Source of the DNA: Methanolobus psychrotolerans
GTDB taxonomy: Archaea; Halobacteriota; Methanosarcinia; Methanosarcinales; Methanosarcinaceae
DNA length: 64,000 bases
Assembly: GCF_002243045.1 (NCBI RefSeq)
Contig: NZ_MBKP01000006.1
Coordinates: 1 to 64,000, forward strand
Reading direction: 5' to 3'
The notes under the pieces: model-generated
Database searches by the model: none
What the model was told of the DNA's origin: nothing
The model's input: the letters and a program-made list of their open reading frames with translations, nothing else
Made by a program: the position numbers and the translations under genes
In this document: in pieces, positions 18,865 to 26,920 of the stretch
Layout: every line of letters begins with the position of its first letter
Numbering within the stretch: position 1 is the first letter of the stretch

Positions 18865-19955
18865 TTAACTATAGCTAATATACGGAGATGATGTCGTACT
18901 CAAGGTCTTAGAATTAAGTATATCCTTTCTGAATACGCCTGAAGTACTGACATCTAATATTTTATAATTACCGGTACTGTGTTGGTTCCCACTGGCTGTA
19001 CTTCCGGGATTTACAACCGACGTAGAAGTCTTAGCAACATTACTATTGCATGTCATTTTCCATTTTGCTATGTCAGTACTTGTGCTACTATAACAGATAG
19101 TAGATACATCTGGTTGAGAGTAGGTCCAAGATAGTGATGCAGACACACCACCTGACCCACCTGAAAGTGAAAAACCATTTGAATATTCGCCTGAGATAGA
19201 CGAAGATGGCTTAAACTTAAATAATTGTTCATTTCCTAAATTCCCACTACTCCACTTTTGATAAGCATACCACAAATCATTTTTCCACAATGATATAGGA
19301 TAAGCACAACAACCAGGCTCTAAACCTGATTCTTGGAGAATTGCAAACCAATCTAAGGTACTACTACCATCATTCATGAGGACATATAATTCATAGTTAT
19401 TCATTACCCCCCCATATGGTGATTTGTAGTAATCATCATAGAAGTAGCATGGTTGACTCCATTCAGTTCCACTTTTAGAAGAGATTAAACCATCAATTGC
19501 TTGATTTGTAGTGCCTATAGATTCCTTTTTTTCAAAGGATAATACTTCGGCATTACACCATTCTTTGGCCCTCTCATGAATATTTGAGACCGATTCATTG
19601 TCCCCTGCAATTCCTACATATTGACTTGTTGTTCCATCATCATTAATCTTGAAGCAGTAAGCTATAATTTCTCACCTTCTGGGACTTCAGGTACTGAATA
19701 GATTATAGGGACCTCTGAAATTCCCTTTTCTTTTTTATACTCACTTACTACTTGTTCTCTGATAGTATCTAAATCTTTTAGTGAAAGTGGATTGGAAAAA
19801 TCCTCCGATATGCTTGCATATTTTATATCCCCATATGATTTAACAACACAATCGTTCAGTTCCGTGGTTTCAGAACTGGTAGCTGTTGCTGGCAACATAC
19901 TCACGGCCAGAAGAACAGCTAACACCAGACTATATAAAATAGTATTCTTCTTCAT
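18865..19955 (-). pseudogene. Secreted protein with Gly/Ser-rich C-terminal domain, frameshifted
   Basis: Two open frames join into one secreted protein. The first, from ATG 19955, has a clear signal peptide (MKKNTILYSLVLAVLLAVSM, cleavage after ATA) and runs to IYSVPEVPEGEKL, stopping at 19662. The second is open from 19671 to the stop at 18865 and begins EIIAYCFKINDDGTTSQYVG. No start codon with a ribosome site opens the second frame before 19404. The split lies in a short GAGAAATTATAG stretch where one base change of length restores continuity. The C-terminal half is rich in Ser, Thr, Gly and Tyr (SGGSGGVSASLSWTYSQPDV) and contains several Cys. The family is not recognised. It is transcribed divergently from 20254. 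Confidence 0.65.
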
Positions 19956-20049
19956 TATTTTACCTATTATTAGTTCTTTACTCCAAAGACAAGTCAACAT
20001 AAGTTTTAAACCAAATCAAAGCCAACATCATCTATGTCTTCGGGCAGTT

Positions 20050-20209
20050 CAGGGTTTAACTCTTTTCTCACAAGTCTACAGTTGAACCCTGTAAATTCTC
20101 ATACGTTATAAGTATAAATCTGTTATGTGCAAATCATCGAAATGATGGCCAGTCCCAACTTTACATATCAAAACAGGTTTAACCCTAACTCATTTCGATG
20201 ATTTGCACA
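20050..20209. promoter_or_regulatory. Nested inverted repeats between divergent secreted-protein genes
   Basis: Two inverted-repeat pairs fill the 298-bp divergent intergenic region. Outer-left pair: CAGGGTTTAAC at 20050-20060 and GTTGAACCCTG at 20081-20091 (one mismatch). Right pair: the 20-mer TGTGCAAATCATCGAAATGA at 20126-20145 and its perfect reverse complement at 20190-20209, 44 bp apart; between them lies CAGGTTTAACCCTAAC, which echoes the first motif. The downstream operon includes a DNA-binding regulator, so these are candidate operators; a small mobile-element scar is the alternative. Confidence 0.65.
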
Positions 20210-20253
20210 GAAAAGTTATATCCTAATAAAATTATTTGTAGCCCGGTGATTTG

Positions 20254-20688
20254 GTGAAGTTCTGGAAAACTATCTCGTTGGTTTTGGTTTTGGCTTTATT
20301 GTCGGTCTCTGCAGTCTCTGCAAAAGAAGAATATACTGTCTGTCCTTCTACTGAAGAGAACCAGTCCGTTTCAGTCAAAGTGTACAGCACAATAACACAG
20401 GGACAGACGAAAACATATACATCGAATGTCGGAACCGGGGTTCAGCGGCTGGAAGTAGATCTCAATTGGGGTGATTCCAGTGATTCACTGTCGGTTGCGA
20501 TATACACACCCAGTGGGACATATGTCGGGAAATTCTATGAAAGTGCCGATGGAAATATTGATGGCAGAGTTCATCTTGATATAGTGCCGGGTCAGGGTTA
20601 TGTGCAATCTGGAAAGTGGAAATTCAATATACGTGGGGAATCAGTTGCTGGTACGGAGAACTATAACTTCAATACATACTCTCACTAA
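20254..20688 (+). CDS. Secreted beta-sandwich (PPC-like) protein
   Basis: 144-residue exported protein starting at GTG 20254 (GGTG five bases upstream; a TTG at 20251 is less well placed). After a signal peptide (about residues 1-23, ending VSAK) the mature part looks like a pre-peptidase C-terminal-type jelly roll: GQTKTYTSNVGTGVQRLEVDL, LSVAIYTPSGTYVGKF and SGKWKFNIRGESVAGTENY. No transmembrane segment follows. Its 3' end overlaps the next gene, whose product is a membrane regulator, so the secreted protein may be a signal or ligand for that regulator (inference). Confidence 0.7.
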   Translation: MKFWKTISLVLVLALLSVSAVSAKEEYTVCPSTEENQSVSVKVYSTITQGQTKTYTSNVGTGVQRLEVDLNWGDSSDSLSVAIYTPSGTYVGKFYESADGNIDGRVHLDIVPGQGYVQSGKWKFNIRGESVAGTENYNFNTYSH

Positions 20689-21433
20689 AGCAGGAATTTT
20701 ATTCCTTCTTTTTATTTTCATATTGTATACGCCTGTTGTAGTGGCTACTGAATACTATGTAACACCATGTCAGTATGATGAGCCAGGTGTATCTGTAGCA
20801 GGAGAACATGTTCAGGAAATAGATGTTGTTGAAATACCTTACTGGATGTTTTTGCTATTCCTAAGTGTAGCCCAAGTGAGTTCAATTCCTGAATTTCTGC
20901 TTCTAATTAAATTCGTGAAATTTGTTCCTGCCCTTGGAAGCATTAAAAGAATAAACAAATCAAATATGATGAAAAATTCATGTAGGGAAAATGTATTTAA
21001 TACAATCAAATCTATGCCAGGCATATCTTTTAGCGAAATTGAGAGAGAGATCGACATCAATCGAGGCACTCTGAGATATCATATTAATATTATGGAAAAG
21101 GAAAAGTTAATAGAATCCCATAAAACCAAAGGAAAGGTCAGTTTCTTCAGAAACGACTCCACGTATAGTGAAAGGGAAAAAACACTGATATCCACATTCA
21201 AAAACGACATCAATTACAAAATTATTTCTGAAATATCGAAGTGCCATTCTCTTAACAACAATTCTCTTGCCGATAAGTTAGGAGTTACTGCTTCCACTGC
21301 AAGCTGGCATGTAAAAAATATCAAAGAATTTGGAATTATTGAAGTAAACAAAGAAGGAAAAAATAATGTTTACACCATTAATCCTGAATATCATAACATA
21401 ATAGAAGACGCTTCATATAAATGTGAACCATAA
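20645..21433 (+). CDS. Membrane-anchored transcriptional regulator with two winged-helix domains
   Basis: One-component regulator. From the TTG at 20645 (GGGGA just upstream) the protein has a first hydrophobic segment (AGILFLLFIFILYTPVVVAT), a short extracytoplasmic loop YYVTPCQYDEPGVSVAGEHV, and a second helix (IPYWMFLLFLSVAQV). The cytoplasmic part carries two winged-helix modules: NVFNTIKSMPGISFSEIEREI...GTLRYHINIMEKEKLIE and ISEISKCHSLNNNSLADKLG...STASWHVKNIKEFGIIEV. The frame is open to 20600, deep inside the upstream gene, so translation is coupled by overlap. The layout fits known methanogen membrane-bound regulators; the target is unknown but the inverted repeats upstream are candidates. 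Confidence 0.75.
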   Translation: MLVRRTITSIHTLTKAGILFLLFIFILYTPVVVATEYYVTPCQYDEPGVSVAGEHVQEIDVVEIPYWMFLLFLSVAQVSSIPEFLLLIKFVKFVPALGSIKRINKSNMMKNSCRENVFNTIKSMPGISFSEIEREIDINRGTLRYHINIMEKEKLIESHKTKGKVSFFRNDSTYSEREKTLISTFKNDINYKIISEISKCHSLNNNSLADKLGVTASTASWHVKNIKEFGIIEVNKEGKNNVYTINPEYHNIIEDASYKCEP

Positions 21434-21494
21434 CATTGTTCTTTTTTATGATTGATTTTCACCAGTTATAGACAAGAAAATTAACATATTTAAT

Positions 21495-22112
21495 TCACTC
21501 CCCAACTAACTTCTTCGTAATCTCCGCAACATGTCTTCCCTGAAACCTCGCAATTCCAAGCTCATTCTCACTTGGATGCCTTGTATTAGCACCGCTGCCG
21601 GCAATCGTTGAAGCACCGTAAGGACTGCCGCCTGTAATCTCAGTAAGAACAGATTGTCTTGTTTCTGAATACGGGACACCAACTATTATCATACCATGAT
21701 GCAGCAGTGTTGTGTGGAAACTCAGTATCGTGGACTCCTGCCCACCATGCTGGGTGCTGCTGGATGTAAAGACACTTCCTACTTTCCCTATAAGCTCACC
21801 CTTTGTCCAGATGCCACCTGTCCTGTCAAGGAAGGCACGCATCTGTGCAGCCATCATGCCAAACCGTGTGGGTGTTCCGAAAATTATGGCATCTGCTTCG
21901 GTAAGATTGTCTATTGTTGCAACAGGGATGTGCTCAAAGCTCTTTTTGGACTCTGTTGCTCCCATCTTTTTAAGAATATCAGGCGTAAAGGTTTCCGGGA
22001 CCTGGAACAACCCTACATCTGCACCTTCCACTTCCCTGGCACCTTCTGCAACGGCTTCAGCCATCTTGTAGTTATGCCCGTAGAGACTGTAAAAAATAAC
22101 ATTTATTATCAT
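21495..22112 (-). CDS. wrbA: WrbA-type NAD(P)H:quinone oxidoreductase
   Basis: Flavodoxin-fold FMN enzyme that reduces quinones by two electrons, 205 residues. Seen: [20 protein letters not shown] (FMN phosphate loop), [21 protein letters not shown] (WrbA insertion), [26 protein letters not shown] and the PYGASTIAG loop. In methanogens it is linked to oxidative-stress tolerance. It is divergent from the operon at 22295, and both promoters lie around the palindrome at 22225-22265. Confidence 0.92.
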   Translation of the reverse strand: MIINVIFYSLYGHNYKMAEAVAEGAREVEGADVGLFQVPETFTPDILKKMGATESKKSFEHIPVATIDNLTEADAIIFGTPTRFGMMAAQMRAFLDRTGGIWTKGELIGKVGSVFTSSSTQHGGQESTILSFHTTLLHHGMIIVGVPYSETRQSVLTEITGGSPYGASTIAGSGANTRHPSENELGIARFQGRHVAEITKKLVGE

Positions 22113-22224
22113 ATTCCCACCTGTTTGAATAACTATGCTTGGTAGCTATTACAACCTGTTATATGGGAACTATACATAAATAATTTGCCAGTTGACCGGG
22201 TTGAAAGATTATTTTAAATACATG

Positions 22225-22265
22225 ATGTTAGATATATATAACATAATAATAGTAATATCTAACAT
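22225..22265. promoter_or_regulatory. Perfect 11-bp inverted repeat in the wrbA divergent promoter region
   Basis: ATGTTAGATAT at 22225-22235 is repeated as its exact reverse complement ATATCTAACAT at 22255-22265, 19 bp apart. The left arm overlaps a TATATATAAC TATA-like stretch for the rightward operon, whose first ATG is at 22295. A protein bound here would cover the TATA box and start site. The XRE-type regulator at 22715 is the nearest candidate. Confidence 0.6.
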
Positions 22266-22294
22266 AATGTTATAAGTATACATCGGAGATTTGT

Positions 22295-22690
22295 ATGAAC
22301 AAACTACAAAAATACACCAAAATCAGTTATACACTGGCCTTTGCACTCATCATGATAGGAATAGCACTGGTTGCAATGTTTGAAGACTATCAACAGAGTG
22401 GTATCAGCCTGATAAACATCGGAGCTATCATTCTCTTTGTCACGTTCATTAGAGCAAGAAGGTATCGTAATGGCCCTGTAAAGGATGAGAGAACAATCAA
22501 GATCGGAGCTTACGGACTTTCATACTCCTGGCTGATCACATTTATTTTAATATCTCTGTTATTCTGGGTTGAGGAATTTGGTGTAGTTCAAATAACAGTC
22601 AAACAGATACTAGCGATACTTATGTTCACAATGATAGTCACCGCAAAGGGTATCCAGTGGTACCTCTTCAGAAAAGGGGATGTGGAATGA
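22295..22690 (+). CDS. DUF2178-type membrane protein
   Basis: 131 residues, four hydrophobic segments in two hairpins (about 11-28, 37-51, 69-90, 100-118) with the conserved cytoplasmic loop GPVKDERTIKIGAYGLSYSW. This loop with a (D/E)ER segment is typical of DUF2178 proteins, which are regularly paired with a short XRE-type regulator, as here. Function unknown. The ATG follows CGGAGATTTGT, an adequate ribosome site. It is the first gene of a three-gene unit with 22715 and 22937. Confidence 0.75.
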   Translation: MNKLQKYTKISYTLAFALIMIGIALVAMFEDYQQSGISLINIGAIILFVTFIRARRYRNGPVKDERTIKIGAYGLSYSWLITFILISLLFWVEEFGVVQITVKQILAILMFTMIVTAKGIQWYLFRKGDVE

Positions 22691-22714
22691 TCCGAAAAAC
22701 ACTGGGATGATCAA

Positions 22715-22921
22715 ATGAAGACGAGGATCAAGGAACTCAGGGCCAGATATGACATGACCCAGGAGAAACTTGCAAACAAAGTTGGCGTCAGGCGTGAAAC
22801 CATTGGTTTTCTGGAAAAAGGGAAATACAATCCCTCACTAAAACTTGCATATAAGGTAGCAAAAACCCTTGGAACAACAATTGATGAATTATTCATATTT
22901 GATGAATCTGATATTGAGTGA
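22715..22921 (+). CDS. Short XRE-family helix-turn-helix regulator
   Basis: 68-residue Cro/CI-type repressor consisting of only the helix-turn-helix: [45 protein letters not shown], ending [12 protein letters not shown]. Such stand-alone regulators sit next to DUF2178 membrane proteins in many archaea and Firmicutes and probably repress their own operon. It begins 24 bp after the DUF2178 stop. The inverted repeat at 22225-22265 is its most likely site. Confidence 0.88.
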   Translation: MKTRIKELRARYDMTQEKLANKVGVRRETIGFLEKGKYNPSLKLAYKVAKTLGTTIDELFIFDESDIE

Positions 22922-22936
22922 TAACGGGAGATAAGT

Positions 22937-23482
22937 ATGGAAACAAAAACAAAAGTCTGGCTTGCAGAAGACGGAAAACCCATCATAGGTGCAGGCAAAG
23001 TTGCACTTCTCAAAGCCATAGATGAAGAACGATCACTTCTCAAAGCCTGCGAAAAAATGGATATCTCGTACAAGCATGCCTGGAATGTTTTAAATACCAT
23101 CAATGAAAGGCTTGGAAGAGATGTGGTTACCACCACAAGGGGAGGAAAGAACCAGGGAACCTTCCTCACAGATGAAGGACGCAGACTCATCAAAGAATAT
23201 GAAATGAACAGGAAGTTCATCAACAACACCATGGAAGATGAAGGTTCATGGGAAAATATAGGACTTGCCATATCTGCACGCAATAAGATTCCTGGAAAGG
23301 TAGTGGGCGTGGAAAAAGAAGGACTTGTCTCCAGGATCAGGTTAGAGATAGAGCCATCGGCACTTACATCCATAATAACTTCCGAAGCGGTCGAAAAGCT
23401 TGATATTAAAGAAGGAGACATGGTGTTTGCAATAATCAAGTCTACTGAAGTCCTTATTGGCAAAGAGAAAAAGAAAGAATAG
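22937..23482 (+). CDS. ModE-family regulator with molbindin (TOBE) domain
   Basis: 181-residue regulator. The N-terminal LysR/ModE-type winged helix has IGAGKVALLKAIDEERSLLKACEKMDISYKHAWNVLNTINERLG, and the C-terminal half is one molbindin domain: ISARNKIPGKVVGVEKEGLVSRIRLEI...DIKEGDMVFAIIKSTEVLIGK. ModE proteins bind molybdate or tungstate through this domain and control uptake or molybdoenzyme genes. Full ModE has two such domains, so this is a short form. No modABC genes are in the window. It follows the XRE gene by 15 bp with GGGAGATAAGT before the ATG. Confidence 0.85.
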   Translation: METKTKVWLAEDGKPIIGAGKVALLKAIDEERSLLKACEKMDISYKHAWNVLNTINERLGRDVVTTTRGGKNQGTFLTDEGRRLIKEYEMNRKFINNTMEDEGSWENIGLAISARNKIPGKVVGVEKEGLVSRIRLEIEPSALTSIITSEAVEKLDIKEGDMVFAIIKSTEVLIGKEKKKE

Positions 23483-23589
23483 ACAACTCGTTTTGCAAAT
23501 CTGCTGTTCAAAAACCGTATATACTTTTAAGAACCATATAAATTTGCTATATCTAGCAGTAATGTAAATCACTTGAATATGGGGACTTT

Positions 23590-23805
23590 ATGCCTAATAA
23601 AGAAGATTTTTCATGGGAGAACAGTAAAATAAAAAACGGTAACACTCTTGGGAAAATAGTTAGTATACCTGCTCATGGAGATTCAGATATAGAACCATCT
23701 AAAGACATTAGATTAAATGTTGAGGATAGGAAAGACATAGTTGTCGATGAGTTCAAAGAGAAAATGGCAGAAATTCTCTCGAGAGAACTTCATCAAAACA
23801 AATAA
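23590..23805 (+). CDS. Small charged protein, unknown
   Basis: 71 residues, hydrophilic, no Cys, with a middle segment GKIVSIPAHGDSDIEPSKDIRLNVEDRKDIVVDEFKEK. No family recognised. The gene looks real because a TATA box (ACCATATAAATT, about 23534-23545) precedes it by 45-55 bp and the ATG follows GGGGACTTT. It converges with the permease gene, leaving 14 bp between the stops. Confidence 0.5.
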   Translation: MPNKEDFSWENSKIKNGNTLGKIVSIPAHGDSDIEPSKDIRLNVEDRKDIVVDEFKEKMAEILSRELHQNK

Positions 23806-23819
23806 TGCTTATCCTTGTT

Positions 23820-24929
23820 TTAACACTTCTTTTGTTTGTAAATACCATGAACTATGAAAGGTATCAGCATTAGTGCAAACATTGTTTTTATCCATGGAGC
23901 CAGTATATCGCTTGCGCTGCCAACAATTGAACTGACCTCAATACCCAGTTTCAAATAGATGAAATCAAGAAGCAACCCAAATGCAAGTGAACATATAGCT
24001 ATCATTGTAAGATAGAGAGTTGCACTTCTTTTCCCGAGGAATTTTGCAACCATCGTAATAGTTGCTGCATTTGTGGCAGGACCAGCCAGCAAGAACACAA
24101 AAGCAGTTCCCGGACTCATTCCCTTTACTATCAGGGCAGCTGCAAGTGGTGTTGAAGCTGTTGCACATATATAGAGAGGAATACCCACAACCAGCATTAT
24201 GAGCATTGAGAAAATACCGCCTCCAAGATAATCACCAACCAGTTCATCGGGTATCACATATGAGATTATCCCGGCAAGCAGGATACCTACCATCAACCAT
24301 CCAGAAATGTCTCCCAGAAGTTCAACGAAAGAGTACCTGAAAGCTTCAAGAAACTTACGAGGAGCTGAAGCATCTCGTCCCATGGTTGCACTCGTGTTGC
24401 AGGAACAGGATGATTCGCTGCATTCTGCCATTGGCTGTATCCTCGGAATGGTTGTCTTTTGGGCTAGAATATCCATTTTTTGAGCGCTTTTTTCACCCAT
24501 GATATTTTCTGCAATTCCTGTTAGCAGGGCAGTAATCAGACTGGCAACCGGCCGAAATACGGTCATTATGGGATCCAGTAATGCATATGTGATGGCTATA
24601 GAATCCACTCCTGTTTCCGGAGTCGATATAAGGAAGGAAAGGGTTGCACCTTTCGTAGCACCCCTGTTTTTCAATGAAAGGGCAGCCGGAACTACGCCAC
24701 ATGAACATAATGGCAGAGGAATACCTAACAGGGATGCATTCAGAGCTGACCTGAACTTTCCTGCAGATCTGCCCAGATACTTCACTATTTGTTCATCCGG
24801 GACGAGTACATGTAAAAGACCTGCAACTGCAAATCCCAGGAATAGATAAGGAGCTGCCTCTTGAAACAGGTGCCATGATTCTGTTGCAACTCCTATGATG
24901 ACTGATAGCATTGAATGGAACAAAGTCAT
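23820..24929 (-). CDS. SO_0444/ArsP-type metal efflux permease
   Basis: Integral membrane permease of the DUF318 family (SO_0444-type Cu/Zn efflux, related to ArsP organoarsenical permeases). From the ATG at 24929 it has 369 residues in two similar membrane halves. The first half carries GIPLPLCSCGVVPAALSLKN and FLISTPETGVDSI, the second GIPLYICATASTPLAAALIVKG and FLLAGPATNAATI. The central loop CSESSCSCN is a candidate metal-binding cluster. Its ATG overlaps the reconstructed arsR stop (TAATG), so the two were one operon; the 10 extra N-terminal residues of the longer frame are arsR sequence. Substrate (Zn, Cu or organoarsenical) is not decided. Confidence 0.86.
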   Translation of the reverse strand: MTLFHSMLSVIIGVATESWHLFQEAAPYLFLGFAVAGLLHVLVPDEQIVKYLGRSAGKFRSALNASLLGIPLPLCSCGVVPAALSLKNRGATKGATLSFLISTPETGVDSIAITYALLDPIMTVFRPVASLITALLTGIAENIMGEKSAQKMDILAQKTTIPRIQPMAECSESSCSCNTSATMGRDASAPRKFLEAFRYSFVELLGDISGWLMVGILLAGIISYVIPDELVGDYLGGGIFSMLIMLVVGIPLYICATASTPLAAALIVKGMSPGTAFVFLLAGPATNAATITMVAKFLGKRSATLYLTMIAICSLAFGLLLDFIYLKLGIEVSSIVGSASDILAPWIKTMFALMLIPFIVHGIYKQKKC

Positions 24930-25235
24930 TATTTCATTTCCTCCACATGTTCCCTGCACATAGACATGAATAGTTCAACATGTTCGTCAGCCAGATAGTA
25001 CATGCGAACCTGCCTTCTTTTTTGACCCTTACAATGTCAAGCTGCCTGAGATTTTTCAGGCTATGGGATATTGAAGACTGGGAAATTCCAAGTGCATCTT
25101 CGATACCTTTCACACACATGCCTCCCTGTAACAGCAGGAACAGTATCTTAAGACGTGTACCACATTGGAGAGCATAAAATATCTAACACATAGAAGAAAT
25201 TGACTCTTCAGACGACAACTTTTTAACTTTTTCAT
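24929..25235 (-). pseudogene. ArsR-family metal-responsive repressor, multiply interrupted
   Basis: A full ArsR sequence can be pieced together. From ATG 25235: a Lys-rich start, then in a shifted frame KKLSSEESISSMC, an in-frame TAG at 25183-25185, IFYALQCGTRLKILFLLLQGGMCVKGIEDALGISQSSIS (shown here in parts: LQCGTRLKILFLLLQGGMCV is the family helix pair with Cys), SHSLKNLRQLDIVRVKK, and after a second shift VRMYYLADEHVELFMSMCRE to TAA 24929. The shifts lie in runs of A (near 25225 and 25020). TAG can encode pyrrolysine in Methanosarcinaceae, but with two shifts a dead gene or base-call errors are likelier. It precedes the efflux permease it would have controlled. Confidence 0.72.
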
Positions 25236-25280
25236 AGAGGAGTTTTTATCTGAACAAATGTGGTCTATAGGATTATTATT

Positions 25281-25300
25281 ATATGAGCATATGTTCATAT
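25281..25300. promoter_or_regulatory. ArsR/SmtB-type operator
   Basis: ATATGAGCATATGTTCATAT is palindromic at 18 of 20 positions and has the TGAxC-AT-GTTCA core of ArsR/SmtB-family operators. It lies 46 bp upstream of the broken arsR, next to an AT-rich TATA candidate (about 25300-25312), so a bound repressor would block transcription of arsR and the permease. Confidence 0.65.
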
Positions 25301-25320
25301 ATCAATATATCTCACTGTTA

Positions 25321-26094
25321 TCAGTACGCAATACAAAAGAGAATGAGAAGTATGTACAAAAACAAACAGATATAGTCGTTTTTTTTGAGTCCCATCATAT
25401 GCACAGATGTACGCCCTGTACTTTTATAGCAGCGACTTTCAATTGCAAGAGCTACATCTTCTGCTGCACGCACAGAAATGCTGACAAGAGGTACAGAAAG
25501 AGCGATTATGGCTTTGACAGGATCTTTTTTAATATTCAGCCCGCGGGAAAGCTGGGCATCTTTGAGATTTCGGAAATTATCATACATCATTGGCACAAAA
25601 TAGATTGACATGGACATCATCATGGCAAGGTCATGAGAAGATATCCCCATATACTTCAATGGCAGGGGACGAAGAAACTTTTCAATGCCTGCAGTTATTT
25701 TTGAAGGAGAGGTGGTTGTCGTAAGCAATGCTGCAAAGAGCAGCAGAAAAATGAATCGCAGGGTGAGGATAGTACCGAGCACCAGTCCTTCATAACTGAT
25801 AGTTATCCATTTAGAACTGAAAATTGGCTTCCCTTCTGTAAAAAGTAATTGCATTAGGAATAGTATGACAAAAAAAAGAATCATTGGGCGAGCTGAGTGA
25901 ACAAAGTGCTTCAACGGCAATTTGCATACCAAAATAAGAATTACAAAAACAAGAGCAATCAATGCTATCCATTCAAAAGATGAAGCATAAAAGATACATA
26001 TGCTTGCAAGCATAAGGCCAAGGATCTTTGTCCTCGGATCAAGCCTGTGAATTATTGAATCCCCGGGGACAAATGACATAAAAAGACTATCCAT
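25321..26094 (-). CDS. ecfT: ECF transporter transmembrane component EcfT (biotin system)
   Basis: CbiQ-family T component, 257 residues with five or six helices. The N-terminus HRLDPRTKILGLM and the C-terminal cytoplasmic helices with AQLSRGLNIK (an A-R-G motif that couples to the ATPases) identify it. It overlaps the upstream ATPase gene by 8 bp and is the last gene of bioY-ecfA-ecfA-ecfT. Because the operon begins with bioY and a BirA box, biotin is the expected substrate, though such modules can serve other S components. Confidence 0.9.
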   Translation of the reverse strand: MDSLFMSFVPGDSIIHRLDPRTKILGLMLASICIFYASSFEWIALIALVFVILILVCKLPLKHFVHSARPMILFFVILFLMQLLFTEGKPIFSSKWITISYEGLVLGTILTLRFIFLLLFAALLTTTTSPSKITAGIEKFLRPLPLKYMGISSHDLAMMMSMSIYFVPMMYDNFRNLKDAQLSRGLNIKKDPVKAIIALSVPLVSISVRAAEDVALAIESRCYKSTGRTSVHMMGLKKNDYICLFLYILLILFCIAY

Positions 26095-26920
26095 TCTGCT
26101 TTGCCCCCCTTGATCTCAGAGCATTGCTTATTTCCAGAAATGCATCATCTACAGTCAAAATATCATCACGCACGTTGAAGCCTTCCAGACGTAAATCTTT
26201 CATCAAAGACGTGATCTCCGGCAGTGGGGATGATACTGACATCAAGTACTCCTTAGGAGTTCCAATGAAATCAATGCATCCATTTTTAAGAATAATAACT
26301 TTTTCTGCATGTGGCAAAAGTTCACATATCTGATGCGAAACAACAACAATGGAAATTCCGGAACTGTGAAGCTTGCTCAGTGTCGAAAGAAGCAAATAAC
26401 GATTTTCCGGGTCAAGACCTGAAGTTGGTTCATCCATAACAAGATACTCTGGATTCATGGCCAGTACTCCTGCCAGTGCCACAAGTCTCATCTGCCCGCC
26501 GCTGAGACTGAAAGGTGAAAGAGCAGAAACACCTTCATCAAGACCCACTAATTTTAAGGCATCTCTGACCTGCTTAGCCAGGGCATCGCCTTTTAAACCA
26601 AAATTAGACGGTCCAAAGCAGATATCTTCATAAACGGTCTTTCCGAACAGTTGTTTTTGTGGATATTGCATTAACAGGCTCACTTTTGACCTAACTCCCT
26701 TATTTCGGACATCCATACCGTTTACTGTTATTGAGCCAGACTGCGGTTTAATAAGACCATTTAAATGCCTGATGAGAGTGGATTTGCCTGAGCCGACCTC
26801 CCCCCCGATAAGAACGAACTCACCTTTTTCGATGGAGAAACTGACATTTTCAAGTGCATGTTTTTCAAGGGAGGTTCCCCTATTGTAGAAAAAACTTACA
26901 TTTCTTACATCAATTGACAT
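26087..26920 (-). CDS. ecfA: ECF transporter ATP-binding protein
   Basis: Second ATPase of the biotin importer, 277 residues. Walker A is GGEVGSGKSTLIRH (unusual E in place of the common K/P, still a good P-loop), signature LSGGQMRLVALAGVLA, Walker B YLVMDEPTSGLDP, switch His in VVVSHQ. The C-terminal extension after residue 220 is the dimer-stabilising domain of EcfA proteins. GGGAGGTTTT precedes the ATG; the gene overlaps its upstream neighbour by 16 bp. Confidence 0.93.
   Translation of the reverse strand: MSIDVRNVSFFYNRGTSLEKHALENVSFSIEKGEFVLIGGEVGSGKSTLIRHLNGLIKPQSGSITVNGMDVRNKGVRSKVSLLMQYPQKQLFGKTVYEDICFGPSNFGLKGDALAKQVRDALKLVGLDEGVSALSPFSLSGGQMRLVALAGVLAMNPEYLVMDEPTSGLDPENRYLLLSTLSKLHSSGISIVVVSHQICELLPHAEKVIILKNGCIDFIGTPKEYLMSVSSPLPEITSLMKDLRLEGFNVRDDILTVDDAFLEISNALRSRGAKQNG

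Noticed and set aside
25110-25298. 62-residue minus-strand frame upstream of the efflux permease
   Set aside because: It is the out-of-frame reading of the arsR 5' region; the ArsR-like residues appear in other frames.
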